DNA from: Nemertoderma westbladi
Taxonomy: Eukaryota; Xenacoelomorpha; Nemertodermatida; Nemertodermatidae
Reading direction: 5' to 3'
Assembly: GCA_032718475.1 (NCBI GenBank)
Contig: JAUCBJ010006134.1
Coordinates: forward strand, 1 to 21,273
DNA: 21,273 nucleotides
A program made the position numbers and the translations under genes. Position 1 is the stretch's first letter, and each line of letters begins with the position of its first letter. The notes below the pieces were generated by a model. That model was not told where the DNA came from, ran no database searches, and saw only the letters and a list, made by a program, of their open reading frames with translations. This document shows, piece after piece, positions 1 to 8,566 of this stretch.

Positions 1-219
1 TCCTGTGACGGTGTGCTGGCCCCCCAGGCCAACAAGCTTCTGCGCATAATTGCACAGAAGCTGCACAGTTCCTGGGGGAAACCATATAGTGTTGTCATGG
101 GTTGGATGCGCAATCGCATTCAGTTCGCCCTTATCCATGGTACTTCGCACTGTGTGTGCGGGTCGCGCATAAAGTGGCGTAGCGGCCTTGGTCTGGAGGA
201 CGGTGCTGGGTTGCCATAA
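1..219 (+). pseudogene. C-terminal tail of an RT-element ORF (fragment)
   Basis: The frame is open from the window edge to a stop at 217-219 (72 codons), so the true N-terminus lies upstream. The protein has a Trp-x-Arg-x-Arg-Ile-x-Phe-Ala-Leu-Ile block followed by a Cys-x-Cys-Gly-Ser-Arg turn and an Asp-Gly-Ala-Gly-Leu-Pro end. I recognise this pattern as the extreme C-terminus of a large family of reverse-transcriptase-associated ORFs common in cnidarian, sponge and mollusc genomes, in which the tail follows a nuclease-like domain. A second copy of the same block (Arg-Arg-Leu-Gln-Phe-Ala-Leu-Leu-Arg) lies on the minus strand near 1436-1482. No RT motif is inside the window. The clade is not resolved, and the assignment rests on remembered family patterns. 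Confidence 0.5.
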
Positions 220-629
220 ACTTGTAATTTTGTAATATTAGCTATTAACTATTATTAACTATTAACTTACTTCCCGTAAATACTGTCTGTTATTGTGTTG
301 TATTTGTTTGTTTGTTTGTTTGTTTGAAATTCCCGCCATTATATATTAGTGACGATATTTAGCTCTATCAAAAAAAAAAAAAAATTCATTTTTAAAAAAG
401 CTAACATGTTTTGGAACATTTTCTATACAAATAGTAATAAGTGCAAGCTACTACAAAACATTTATAGAGGGAAGTTGGATGTCGGAACCAGTGTTGAAAT
501 TACTAGCTAAACCTATCTAAAACACTAGCTACGTTTTATTAAGAAATATTCAATAATGTAACATAATATTGTGTTTTTAAAATGTTTCAGAAGAATAAAT
601 ATTTGTTCTAGAACAACTATTTTTAAAAA
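220..629. other. AT-rich stretch without a gene
   Basis: No ORF or RNA gene is supported. Apart from the TTTG microsatellite, it holds homopolymeric A runs and scattered ACTAGCTA-type words shared with the repeats further right. Confidence 0.6.
301..326. repeat. (TTTG)n microsatellite
   Basis: About six tandem copies of a TTTG tetranucleotide. It lies about 80 bp after the stop of the preceding RT-element tail, so it could be part of that element's 3' end, but this is not shown. Confidence 0.8.
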
Positions 630-781
630 ATAAAAAGCTAACATATGGCACTACTACAGTATGTGTATCCATGACCGGGATTTTTTTGTAGTAGCTAGTT
701 TTTGCTAGTTTTTTTAATGTTCTATGTCATATTAACTATAGTTTTGTAAAAAAAAAAATGTTCTAGAACAAATATTTTTTT
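630..781 (+). repeat. Left arm of a ~150-bp long-range inverted repeat
   Basis: This segment matches the reverse complement of about 1937-2082. Shared landmarks in order are a GGCACTA block, CTACAGTATGTGT, CCATGACC, a T-run, TAG/CAGCTAGTTTTTGCTA, and a TGTTCTAGAACA palindrome followed by AATATTTTTT. The arms are diverged (many substitutions and short indels) and enclose about 1.15 kb, consistent with the ends of an old foldback-type element or an inverted duplication. Confidence 0.6.
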
Positions 782-799
782 GTTCTAGAACATTTAAAA

Positions 800-1205
800 A
801 AAATAAATTTATTAGAAATTATTTGTTATTTGTAATTGTTTTTAATTATTGTTTATTTATCTATAAAAGATAAATAGCTACAAATTTTCAGGCTAGCTAG
901 TGATTTTGCAAGTTTAGCTATCATTTAAAAAATAATAATTCTTCTAAAATTATTTGTTATGGGTAATAAATTGTTTTTTTAATAATAGCTAACTTGCAAA
1001 ATCACTAGCTAGCCTGAAAATTAGTAGCTATTAATGTTTGTAGATAATTAAAAAATTTATTACACATAACAAATAATTTCTGAAATTTTTTATTAATGAT
1101 AACTAAACATGGAAAATCACTAGCAAGCCTGATAATTTGAATTTTTTAATGTTTATAGATAAATAAACTATTTATTATATACACACAATAACTAATTCTT
1201 AATAA
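800..1205. repeat. Three related ~110-125-bp copies, first one inverted
   Basis: Copy 1 (about 800-925) is the reverse complement of copy 2 (about 975-1085), and copy 3 (about 1086-1205) is a diverged direct copy of copy 2. The shared core contains CACTAGCTAGCCTGAAAATT with a flanking GTTTATAGATAA block. Copies 1 and 2 could form a hairpin with arms of about 50 bp or more around a spacer of about 60 bp. Copy 3 has accumulated more changes. Confidence 0.65.
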
Positions 1206-1435
1206 ATTTTTTTTTAATGTTCTAAAACAAAAAATATTTATTTTATGAAAATGGATGGTTCAGTTATAATACATATACAAAACAAAACAAAAACAATATT
1301 TAAAATTTAACATGGAACTAGCACAATGACACGTTGAAACAAAAAAAAGTTTAAAATTCGTCTGCCAGCCCAACACTGCACAGACCCGCCCCGTCGCCAA
1401 ATCCCAGCGCCCGCCAAGACCGACGTCCCCCTCGG

Positions 1436-1931
1436 AGGCAGAGGGAGTTGGACCGGAGGAGCGCGAACTGCAACCGCCGGCGAACACCCCCCAGAACGCA
1501 CGCGAGGCCTCTCTCTCTCATACCATGGCGGATTAAGATCTGGGCCTCAACGCACCATACGCACCAGAGGTGTGAACGCCATCCTCCGGTCCTCGCAGAC
1601 GGTCCGGTAATGCAGCTTCTTTAGCCGGCACCTCTGCTCCAGCAGGGACTCAGTCGAGCTGTTGGTCTGGGCGTAAGAGGTGGCGTCAGCGTTTAAAACC
1701 GCGATATCGAACGACGCCACTCTCTGATTAGCCCAGACCCCCCGCGCGACCAAGTCCGCCCGCACTCCCCCTACCTTCCGACCCTCTATGTCGAGGTAAC
1801 CCCGGGGGCAGGGTCACCTCCCGTTCTACGTTCGAGTTACAGAACACGGAAGCCAACAGCTCCCCGAAGACCTCCCGAATCTCGTCGTGGCGTTTAACAA
1901 TTAAACCGCCAGACTTGCAGCTCAGTGCTCA
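1436..1931 (-). pseudogene. Nuclease-like C-terminal region of an RT-element ORF
   Basis: On the minus strand, conceptual translation from 1931 gives an Ala-Leu-Ser-Cys-Lys-x-Gly-Gly-Leu-Ile start, then Arg-His-Asp-Glu-Ile-Arg. After a frameshift near the GC run at about 1800-1805 it continues with Val-Arg-Ala-Asp-Leu-Val-Ala-Arg-Gly-Val-Trp and Ser-Phe-Asp-Ile-Ala-Val-Leu-Asn, and then Phe-Thr-Pro-Leu-Val near 1560. This order matches the region after the RT in many invertebrate RT-element ORFs; the Asp-x-x-Ala-Arg-Gly-x-Trp and Phe-Asp-x-x-Val pair resembles a PD-(D/E)xK-type nuclease. A stop follows near 1547. The final tail block (Arg-Arg-Leu-Gln-Phe-Ala-Leu-Leu-Arg) reappears in another frame at about 1436-1482, with intervening sequence missing. 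It is clearly broken and GC-rich against AT-rich surroundings, suggesting a later insertion. Confidence 0.6.
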
Positions 1932-1936
1932 GTACA

Positions 1937-2082
1937 AAAAATATTTGTTCTAGAACATATTTTCTTTACCTAACAATAGCTAACATGAAATCGAATAGTT
2001 CTAAAAAAAATTAGCAAAAACTAGCTGTAGTAAAAAAAGTATGGTCATGGGGACACATACTGTAGTTTAGTGCCCTAACATA
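1937..2082 (-). repeat. Right arm of the ~150-bp inverted repeat
   Basis: Reverse-complement partner of 630-781. Its inner edge abuts the GC-rich RT-element fragment ending near 1931, so that fragment lies inside the inverted-repeat structure and against the right arm. Confidence 0.6.
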
Positions 2083-2199
2083 TTGTAGAACATTAAAAAA
2101 ATATAGCTAGTATAAAAAAAATTATTTAGTAATATTAATTAATTTATAATAAAAATTTCGTAATGGTAGTTACGCGTATCGAACCAGTACCAACAGTAG

Positions 2200-2445
2200 T
2201 ATGCCTACTAGCTAACACAAAATCAAAATTACTAGCTTAGCTATACTGTGTTACTATCAGATGGTCAAATAATTGTTCTAGAACTAAGAACCTCATGAAA
2301 AAAGATATTTTTTAACAATAAATTTTTTTCAATTCTTCAAGAGGTATTAATAAGTACGGTACTTAGTTAATACAAAAGCAAAATACTAGCTACATTCTTA
2401 CTGCCAGATGGTCAAATATTTGTTCTAGAACCAAAACCCTCAAGA
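2200..2445 (+). repeat. Two diverged ~145-bp direct repeats
   Basis: The block around 2225-2300 (ACTAGCT, then CAGATGGTCAAATA, then a TGTTCTAGAAC palindrome and CCTCA) recurs around 2375-2445. The copies carry several substitutions and indels. They belong to the same TGTTCTAGAACA/ACTAGCTA repeat family as 600-1960. Confidence 0.6.
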
Positions 2446-3056
2446 TAAAAGCCATGTCCATATGAAAACATTGATCAAAAAGTGGGTACCCAAGGTGTAG
2501 TAATGCCAAAAATATAAAGGCATACAAATATAAAGTAGAGAAAACTAACTGTTTTCGATGGCAATAGTTGCAAAGTTTTTTTATTTTCTATATTATTGGT
2601 ACTATACTTTAATTGTATATTTTTTCCATACTAGAGCAATTCAATATATGATATTCATCTTTGAATTCGCGCATAATAATTACTCATAGTATATTGGTAC
2701 CTAACAGTACAGCATGCTGTAAAACTTACAATGTTACAAGTTTTACATCAGAGCAACTTCGATTATTTTGGTATAGAAATATGTACGATCGCAAAGCAAC
2801 TTACTGAAAGTGGTAAATTAAACAAAAACATACTTGTACCTAAAGAACAAACACTACATAGTGCGAAAGAAGTTACATTATTTAATAATTCAAGAACAAA
2901 CAATACAAATTGATAAAGAAATGACTACCTTGGAGACACCGTCAGTATATTAATTATTCTTTAAGTAAGACTATTTAATTGATCAAATAGTGAATCGCAA
3001 GTCATACTATTTTATAGCAATATTTCAATAATCAATCTATGTAGCAAAGGAATGAT
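2446..3056. other. AT-rich stretch without a recognised gene
   Basis: The longest plus ORF (2731-2913, 60 codons) has no recognisable motif and a composition expected by chance. I see no repeat or RNA structure here. Confidence 0.5.
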
Positions 3057-3075
3057 CCCCCCCCCCCCCCCCCCC
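3057..3075 (+). repeat. Poly(C) tract, 19 nt
   Basis: Uninterrupted run of 19 C on the plus strand in otherwise AT-rich, gene-free DNA. It is one of six such tracts in the window, all C-rich on the same strand. Confidence 0.9.
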
Positions 3076-3508
3076 ACACGGTAATTGGCCGAACTATCTG
3101 AAGTTTTTTTGCGTGCGTATACGTTGTTAGGGTGTTTGGAAATACGATCCCTGGCTTGGCTGTATGTCTCTCCTATGTAGTCGTCTATACAAAAATTGCT
3201 TTGTATATGATATAATACGTTTTTTTGGGTGCATATAATATGTACCCCGTGTGTGCAAGTGTAACAAGTTACGTTATTTCATACTGTAGGGCCTAGTAAA
3301 GGGAGGTGTTGGATCTTTAGTCACTGGTCACACATTATTAGTCACTGGTGGTAAACTCGTAATAATTTAAAGAGACAATACATTAACATATATGTGGTCC
3401 ATCGTATTTGTTAGTCGTATTACTTATATTTCTTGAAAGATTATAAACACCATTCATAAACATGAATTGTGCCCTTCTATACGTGTTCATATACGTTTCA
3501 GCAGATTC
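3076..3508. other. No gene seen
   Basis: No coding or RNA feature recognised. A TTAGTCACTGGT word occurs twice, 22 bp apart (about 3318 and 3340). Confidence 0.5.
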
Positions 3509-3650
3509 AGCGAATAAAACTGTAATAATCACTTCTGCATTATCCTTCAGCAAATTAACCTAATATAATAACCTCGGCCTGCGGCCTCGGTAATTATACA
3601 GGTTAATTTGCTTCTGGAACGGCATCAGTGATTATTCAATTTTATTCGCT
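3509..3650. mobile_element. MITE-like near-palindrome
   Basis: The left arm (3509-3573) and right arm (3589-3650) are imperfect reverse complements. They run from an AGCGAATAAAA / TTTTATTCGCT outer end through AATAATCAC / GTGATTATT and CAAATTAACC / GGTTAATTTG to a GGCCTGCGGCC-containing centre. There is no ORF. This is the form of a short non-autonomous hairpin element. Flanking target duplications are not clear, so the superfamily is unassigned. Confidence 0.65.
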
Positions 3651-4409
3651 TCAGGTTATTATTTCCGTATATTAACTTTAGAACATTGCAATATTGTGTT
3701 TATTGTTAATTAGAGCATATTGAACGAACAACATGGCAGCATACTTTGTATTTTTAAGGATCGTGTTCTAATACAAACACGCATATTCAATTTTTCCAAG
3801 CCTTGCGTAGCATTTAAATCCATTTCCCTGAATTAATATCGCTCCAGAGGTCGTGTGGTTCTACCCCTGCAGGCGGGCCAGGATAGTTTTCGTTTTGGCA
3901 CAAATGCTTTAAAGGGACTAACCAAACCAGGGCGCATATTTGCTTTGTTAATTAAATGGTCGTAAAATGAGTACCGGCACCAGTTATCTCTTTGCCTGTA
4001 AGGAGTATAGTTCTGTGGGGTCTATACTGGAAATGAGTCGTAAGGACGACCGAATCTGTGCAACTACTGTAGATTTTTTTCATTATCTATTTAATAAATT
4101 GTTGCAGAAATCACGTTATTTTATTTTCTTCAATACTAGGCTCTTTTCTCTGATAAATAAATAAAGATAAACCAAATTTAATATGGATATTCATAATAAT
4201 AATACGATATGTTGGTATTTTTAAAAACACTAGCTACTGTACCATTTTTATGAATACACTAACTACCATTGAAAACACTAGCTACCATAAAAATTAAACA
4301 TGTACCGAGTCGGAAATATGTTCCAGAACATAAATCAACAAGCCAAAACAGCTATAAAACAGCTATACAGTACAAAGGCAGAATAATAGTGACACTTGTT
4401 ACACTAGTA
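3651..4409. other. Gene-poor AT-rich DNA
   Basis: A 65-codon plus ORF at 3967-4164 shows no family motif and is not supported as a gene. Around 4215-4290 there are three short AACACTAGCTAC-like words, and 4319-4331 has a TGTTCCAGAACA variant of the palindrome seen at 604-2432, so this is probably decayed repeat DNA of that family. Confidence 0.45.
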
Positions 4410-4437
4410 CCCCCCCCCCCCCGCCCCCCCCCCCCCC
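4410..4437 (+). repeat. Poly(C) tract, 28 nt with one G
   Basis: 27 C and a single G (4423) on the plus strand, directly after a TAGTA word. It lies in non-coding repeat DNA. Confidence 0.9.
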
Positions 4438-4696
4438 AGTAAAATTAAATTAAATTAATAAGATGGCAAACAGCGAAAAGATCTTCACTTTTTCCTATGC
4501 CGTTTCTATCTAATTTAATGATGCTCGCATGGCTTTTGTTGAGGTCAGTTTGTAATAAGAGTTATCATTCTTACGAATACTGGAGTAGAATTTAAAGTGC
4601 CAATCTGTCAATCTTATTGAGATGGTCATTTTTCTTAATGTAAATATTTAGCTATAGTATATTATTGAAATAAAACGTAGCAAGTTTAGTCCACGA

Positions 4697-4743
4697 AGCT
4701 AAGGAAAATCAACTACTTTCGCTAAGAGAGATTTTCCTTAGCT
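4697..4743. repeat. Perfect 14-bp inverted repeat (hairpin)
   Basis: AGCTAAGGAAAATC (4697-4710) and its exact reverse complement (4730-4743) enclose a 19-nt loop. No U run follows and no adjacent gene is recognised, so a terminator role is not implied. Confidence 0.8.
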
Positions 4744-5004
4744 GAGATGGTCTATTCATAGTGGGCTATTTTACTTGTATGGAGCAGATTTGGGGTTTTT
4801 TGATTCCGGAAAAAACTAGCCTTTAAAAGTATATATTGCTGTACCATAGGATAATACATAAAATTATATGAATATACTGCAACACGAAGTGGGGCCTTCG
4901 CGCAGCACGTGACTTAAATTTAATTTAAGTACTAATTCGAAAGTATTACTGTATTAGCAAATTTTAAGCAGATTTCGCCTAATCACTTTTTACCTCTTTC
5001 ATTT
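4744..5004. other. No gene seen
   Basis: AT-rich DNA. A short ACTTAAATT/AATTTAAGT palindrome lies near 4911-4930, and there is nothing else I can support. Confidence 0.5.
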
Positions 5005-5740
5005 CTATTCAGACATTTCTGACTCTAGCGGTATAGTGAGAACTGAAGATGGATTAGGGTCTCCAGCCCCACAAAGACACAGCCTATGGATGAATAGTAC
5101 ATACGTACATCGGCCAAGTTTCATCTTGATTAACGGATAACGAAATGAGAGACAGATCTCACTTTCAGAAATTTCGTCGTATAGCGGCAGACCGATTAAA
5201 TCTCCCCCCCCCACAAAGACGCAGCATGTGGTCCAGAATATATGGCAAGATTCAGCTTAAACTGATTAAAATCAATGAGACGGGAGAATCTATTCACTTT
5301 CAGGCATAAAGTAGTCCTATAGCGGGTGACTGTTGAACTGATTTTCAACAAAACAAATTTTCAACTTGGCAGCTTTAAATTCGACAAAGTTATAAGCATG
5401 TCAATATCATAACGACGACAACGATTTCACTTTCAGACATTTGGCCCTCTAGCGGCAGACTGGAGAACTGCAGATGGATTCGCCTCCTTTGAAAGTCACA
5501 CCTAATGGTCTAATACATATCTGCCAAGTTTCAGCTTAAACGGATTAAAAGCAAAGAAATGGGAGGGCATTTAATGTTTAGACATGTGGCCCTCTAGCGG
5601 GAGACCATTGCACTGATGGTGTCTGAAAGTCTCTCAAAAATCTCAACTTTTGCTCATATTGTTACCTACAAATTTTCAACTTGGCAGCTTTAAATCCGAC
5701 AAAGTTATTAGCATGTCAAAATCGTAACGACGACAACGAC
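5005..5740 (+). repeat. Diverged satellite, ~130-150-bp units with higher-order repeat
   Basis: A unit beginning TTCACTTTCAGACATTT, then CTCTAGCGGCAGAC, then AACTGCAGATGGATT, and later CCAAGTTTCAGCTTAAACGG, recurs with starts near 5008, 5155, 5294, 5428 and 5571. A second module (TTTTCAACTTGGCAGC, then CGACAAAGTTAT, then GCATGTCAA) occurs only twice, near 5357 and 5671, giving a higher-order period of about 310 bp. The unit starting at 5155 carries a C9 run (5204-5212). The units are too diverged to be recently amplified. Confidence 0.7.
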
Positions 5741-5780
5741 GACGACGACGACGACGACAACGACGACGACGACGACGACA
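5724..5780. repeat. (CGA)n microsatellite
   Basis: CGA/ACG trinucleotide array with two CAA interruptions. It grows out of a short GACGACAACGA seed at the end of the satellite module, and the sister module near 5413-5425 has only the unexpanded seed, so the expansion arose in one satellite copy. Confidence 0.85.
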
Positions 5781-6161
5781 ACTATTTGCATAAATTGACC
5801 CACCCCCTAACAGTGTCAATTCGCTAAGGCTCCGCCAACTTCGTGGCTCGCCCCACATATAATTTCTAGAATCCCGTAACAGAGCAATTTCTAAGAAAAG
5901 AGTATAATTTTAGGAAAAAATTGTATAATACAACAATTATAGAACATTTTTTTAAAATTATACGATTATAATTTTAGCTAGTTTCCGTAGCAATATGCGA
6001 AAATTAACAATAAACTTTAATAATTACTATAGATTTTTATTGCAGGCTATAAGCAAATAAAATTTAACTACAGCTAACTGTAATTCCCTTCCTTGATGTG
6101 TGTGCCCTTGAATTCAATAAACCATTATAAATATCACAAAATAATTAAATGTTCCCTTGTG
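5781..6161. other. No gene seen
   Basis: AT-rich. No ORF, tandem repeat or RNA structure is supported. Confidence 0.5.
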
Positions 6162-6226
6162 GGACTCGAACCCTCGAACTAGAAAAGTTGAGATGATTAA
6201 TGGAACTGATTACCGGTACTACACCA
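6162..6226 (-). repeat. tRNA-derived SINE relic (A and B boxes)
   Basis: On the minus strand, 6172-6162 reads GGTTCGAGTCC, an exact match to the Pol III B-box consensus. 6226-6215 reads TGGTGTAGTACC, close to an A box, with tRNA-like spacing (42 nt between the boxes). I cannot close an acceptor stem or find an anticodon arm, so this is a tRNA-derived head and not a functional tRNA gene. The SINE body beyond it is not delimited. Confidence 0.55.
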
Positions 6227-6508
6227 CAGTAATGTAATTCATCTATTTTTGTAGGCATTCATCTGAACTATAATTGAAATGCTGATAAAAATTAATCGCT
6301 ACAGTAATCGATTTTAAATCCCTTAACTTTTATTTGGAATTTAGACTAGCCCCCCAGGACCTAACATTTTCATGAAATTATTTTGATAATTATTCCTTCT
6401 TAATAATAACTTTCTGAATAAATTTTAAAATTATTTACATATTCGGGATCAGAAATTTCGTATCCTAAATTTTCGGTTCAAAAATAAACAAAAATGTTGT
6501 TTTTTAAA
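6227..6508. other. No gene seen
   Basis: AT-rich DNA that may be the 5' flank of the tRNA-like relic. Nothing specific is supported. Confidence 0.4.
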
Positions 6509-6580
6509 TGACGTTTTTATACGTCATTAGGGTACTATGATGACGTAAATAGACGTCATTAGGGCAGTATGATGACGTAT
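6509..6580. repeat. 32-bp tandem repeat with TGACGT/ACGTCA palindromes
   Basis: Units at 6509-6540 and 6541-6572 plus a partial unit at 6573-6580. Each full unit holds TGACGT, then six bases, then ACGTCA, then TTAGGG and a TATGA end. The two half-sites together resemble split CRE (TGACGTCA) sites, but no nearby promoter or gene is evident. Confidence 0.75.
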
Positions 6581-6623
6581 AATTTAAAAAGTTGTTATTT
6601 GTGAATCATTATTTATATTTCAA

Positions 6624-6957
6624 TTATTTATTCACTTCCGAATACATTTTTGAATGATATTCCTCGAAACACTTTCCAACACAAAGTCCTGGTGCACCTG
6701 GGCACACTGAGCATTGAAACCTCCAGTTCTTCCTAATATTCTTCAACCAGCACACACAACAAAGCTTCTGTTTACCCTTTCCTTCGATTTTAGACACAAT
6801 ATGATTGGTAGGCTTTGGCTTTGGTACTGGAACTGACTTCACGCCTGTAAAGAACATTACGGCAACAGTCTGAAATGAAACAAATGACTTCTTTGTCTTC
6901 TTACAGTAGTAGACTCCCTTATTAGTCTGGTCGATAAGACAATGTACCCGGAAAAAA
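6624..6957 (-). pseudogene. piggyBac transposase C-terminal cysteine-rich finger
   Basis: The minus-strand frame is open from about 6957 to the stop at 6624-6626. The C-terminal 45 residues carry Cys-Cys-x-Cys, Arg-Lys-x-x-Arg-Phe-x-Cys-x-x-Cys-Pro-Gly, Gly-Leu-Cys and Cys-Phe-x-x-Tyr-His, which is the cysteine-rich finger that ends piggyBac-family transposases and binds the element ends. Before it are about 60 residues with Lys-Pro-Lys-Pro and a Gly-Val-Tyr-Tyr-Cys stretch that I cannot place firmly in the family. It is probably the distal exon of the broken transposase whose other pieces lie at about 8567-8975 and 11345-12027 on the same strand in matching order. A separate element cannot be excluded. 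Confidence 0.65.
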
Positions 6958-7094
6958 TGTTACCAAGCTATATTTGGTATGGTTCGAATCGCTAGGATCC
7001 CCGCTTTCGAAATCTGAAAAGTCCTCTCTTCAATAGGGTGGGCAACTCTCACAAATCCCGTTTCCATAGCAACCGACATAAGAATAGATATAAT

Positions 7095-7360
7095 TACATT
7101 TAAAGCAACTGGCTTAGCTCCTACCCCCACTATATCGCCAACGGAGAATTCATTGAACATATTTTAAATTCTCAGTTACCATAGCAACTGGTGGATTCAC
7201 CATATCAACCATCGATTTGGCCATCTTGAGGCAACGGGACCAACTCCTAATCCCACTATATCGACTATGGAAAATTCATTGATAAAATTTTCAAGTCTTA
7301 GTTAGTATGGCAACCGGTAGATCCATCGATGTCGCCATCTTGAGGCAAAGGGACCAGCCC
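7095..7360 (+). repeat. Two ~115-125-bp diverged tandem units
   Basis: The block CCCACTATATCG, then GGAGAATTCATTGA, then a CAACTGGT/CAACCGGT element, then GCCATCTTGAGGCAA and GGGACCA recurs once. The matching landmarks are CACTATATCG at about 7128 and 7254, and GCCATCTTGAGG at about 7220 and 7334. No ORF is supported; a minus ORF at 6960-7160 overlaps it by chance. Confidence 0.65.
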
Positions 7361-7399
7361 TACTCCTACCATGGTAATTCCTATCCCCGCTATTAATAT

Positions 7400-7799
7400 T
7401 AATAAATTAAGGAATGATAGTTTATTAAACCAAAAACATAATAATTATTAAATATTATCAATTTATAATAGAAATATTGAAAATTGTATATTATAGTTTA
7501 TCATGAACCAAAGTTATTATAATAAATAATATCACCCTTTATTAGTGGAACAATTGTATCTATACACAGTTTATTAAACCATACCTGTAATAATTAATGT
7601 TACTTAAATAAACAATTAATGTTATTTATAAATAATGATTGTTAATAAATAGAAAAATAAATATAATAATGTTATTAGAAAAGAGTTAATAGTCAAAATA
7701 TGGTATTTTTATTAATATTAATTGTTAATATTATAATAATAAAATTTAATAATTTGTCTTAAAAAAATATTTCAGCCATTATAAAAGTATCTATCCAGA
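7400..7799. other. Very AT-rich spacer
   Basis: Dominated by TAATAT/TTATTA words. It separates LINE-C from the piggyBac finger piece. No gene or clear repeat unit is seen. Confidence 0.5.
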
Positions 7800-8566
7800 A
7801 CTATAGAACGTTGAGATCTGATTTCCAGATGGTATCCATTTTTGATAGAGCTACCCAAGCCTTTGCTTTCCTAACTTCCATGTCCTTTTTGCTACTTTCT
7901 ATCCATGATCCAAGGTACTGGAAGTCATTGACCTTCCTTAGTTGATTATTATCAATGGTTGTCAAGTTTCCATCAACATTAAAGGTCATGAATTCGGTCT
8001 TGGTAGCATTGATATGCAATCCAACCTCCTTAGCAGCCCTCTCCACTTTATTTAGTAGAAGCTGTGCATCTGCTAGCGTATTAGAGAGCAGGGCGATGTC
8101 ATCCGCAAAGTCGGTGTCTGTGACTGTAGTTGCCGGATATCTACTACTTCTGCGTTCTTGAAGTGTGCATCTTTGTGGCCGTCCTCATTGCGTAATCCAG
8201 CACAATTACAAATAGTAATGGTGCTAATGTGTCACCTTGCAGTACGCCAGCCAGGATTGAGAAAAACTCAGTTTCACCATCTGGTGAGAGTACCTGCGCT
8301 TCTGTGTCACAATATAACAATCCAATGCCAGCAACAATTACTTCTGGTATTTCCTAAGCTCTTAGGATTTCAAGCATTTTACCTCTATGGATGGAGTCGA
8401 ATGCTTTCTTGGAGTCCACAAAAGTCATGACTGCGGGGAGATTCTTTGACTTAATTCCTTCAATCAGTCTCCGTAGTGCAAGTATCTGAGCTATTGTTGA
8501 TCTACTTGGTCGAAATCCGTTTTGGCTCTTACGCAGTAGTTTCTCTATGTGAGGCCTAATCCTATA
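7800..8566 (-). pseudogene. LINE-C: decayed RT palm fragment
   Basis: Minus-strand translation gives Asn-Gly-Phe-Arg-Pro-Ser-Arg-Ser-Thr and Phe-Val-Asp-Ser-Lys-Lys-Ala-Phe-Asp-Ser (RT motif A) in one frame. After a stop near 8357 it gives Gly-Val-Leu-Gln-Gly-Asp-Thr-Leu-Ala-Pro (motif B). In another frame it gives Phe-Ala-Asp-Asp (motif C, near 8100-8111), then Tyr-Leu-Gly-Ser-Trp-Ile and Ile-Trp-Lys-Ser. At least one frameshift and several stops break it. It belongs to the same broad RT group as LINE-A (same motif B and the same Tyr-Leu-Gly-Ser-Trp-Ile signature) but is clearly diverged in sequence. It begins immediately after the piggyBac middle fragment and ends near 7800. No target duplication was recognised. 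Confidence 0.75.

Noticed and set aside
2165-2225. Possible B box on the minus strand (GGTTCGATACG)
   Set aside because: Only a partial consensus match and no convincing A box at tRNA spacing.
2731-2913. 60-codon ORF as a small gene
   Set aside because: Same reasons; nothing beyond an open frame of chance length.
3967-4164. 65-codon ORF as a small gene
   Set aside because: No motif, no conserved context, AT-rich repeat surroundings; chance ORF.
4697-4743. Rho-independent terminator
   Set aside because: Hairpin is present, but there is no U tract and no bacterial context.
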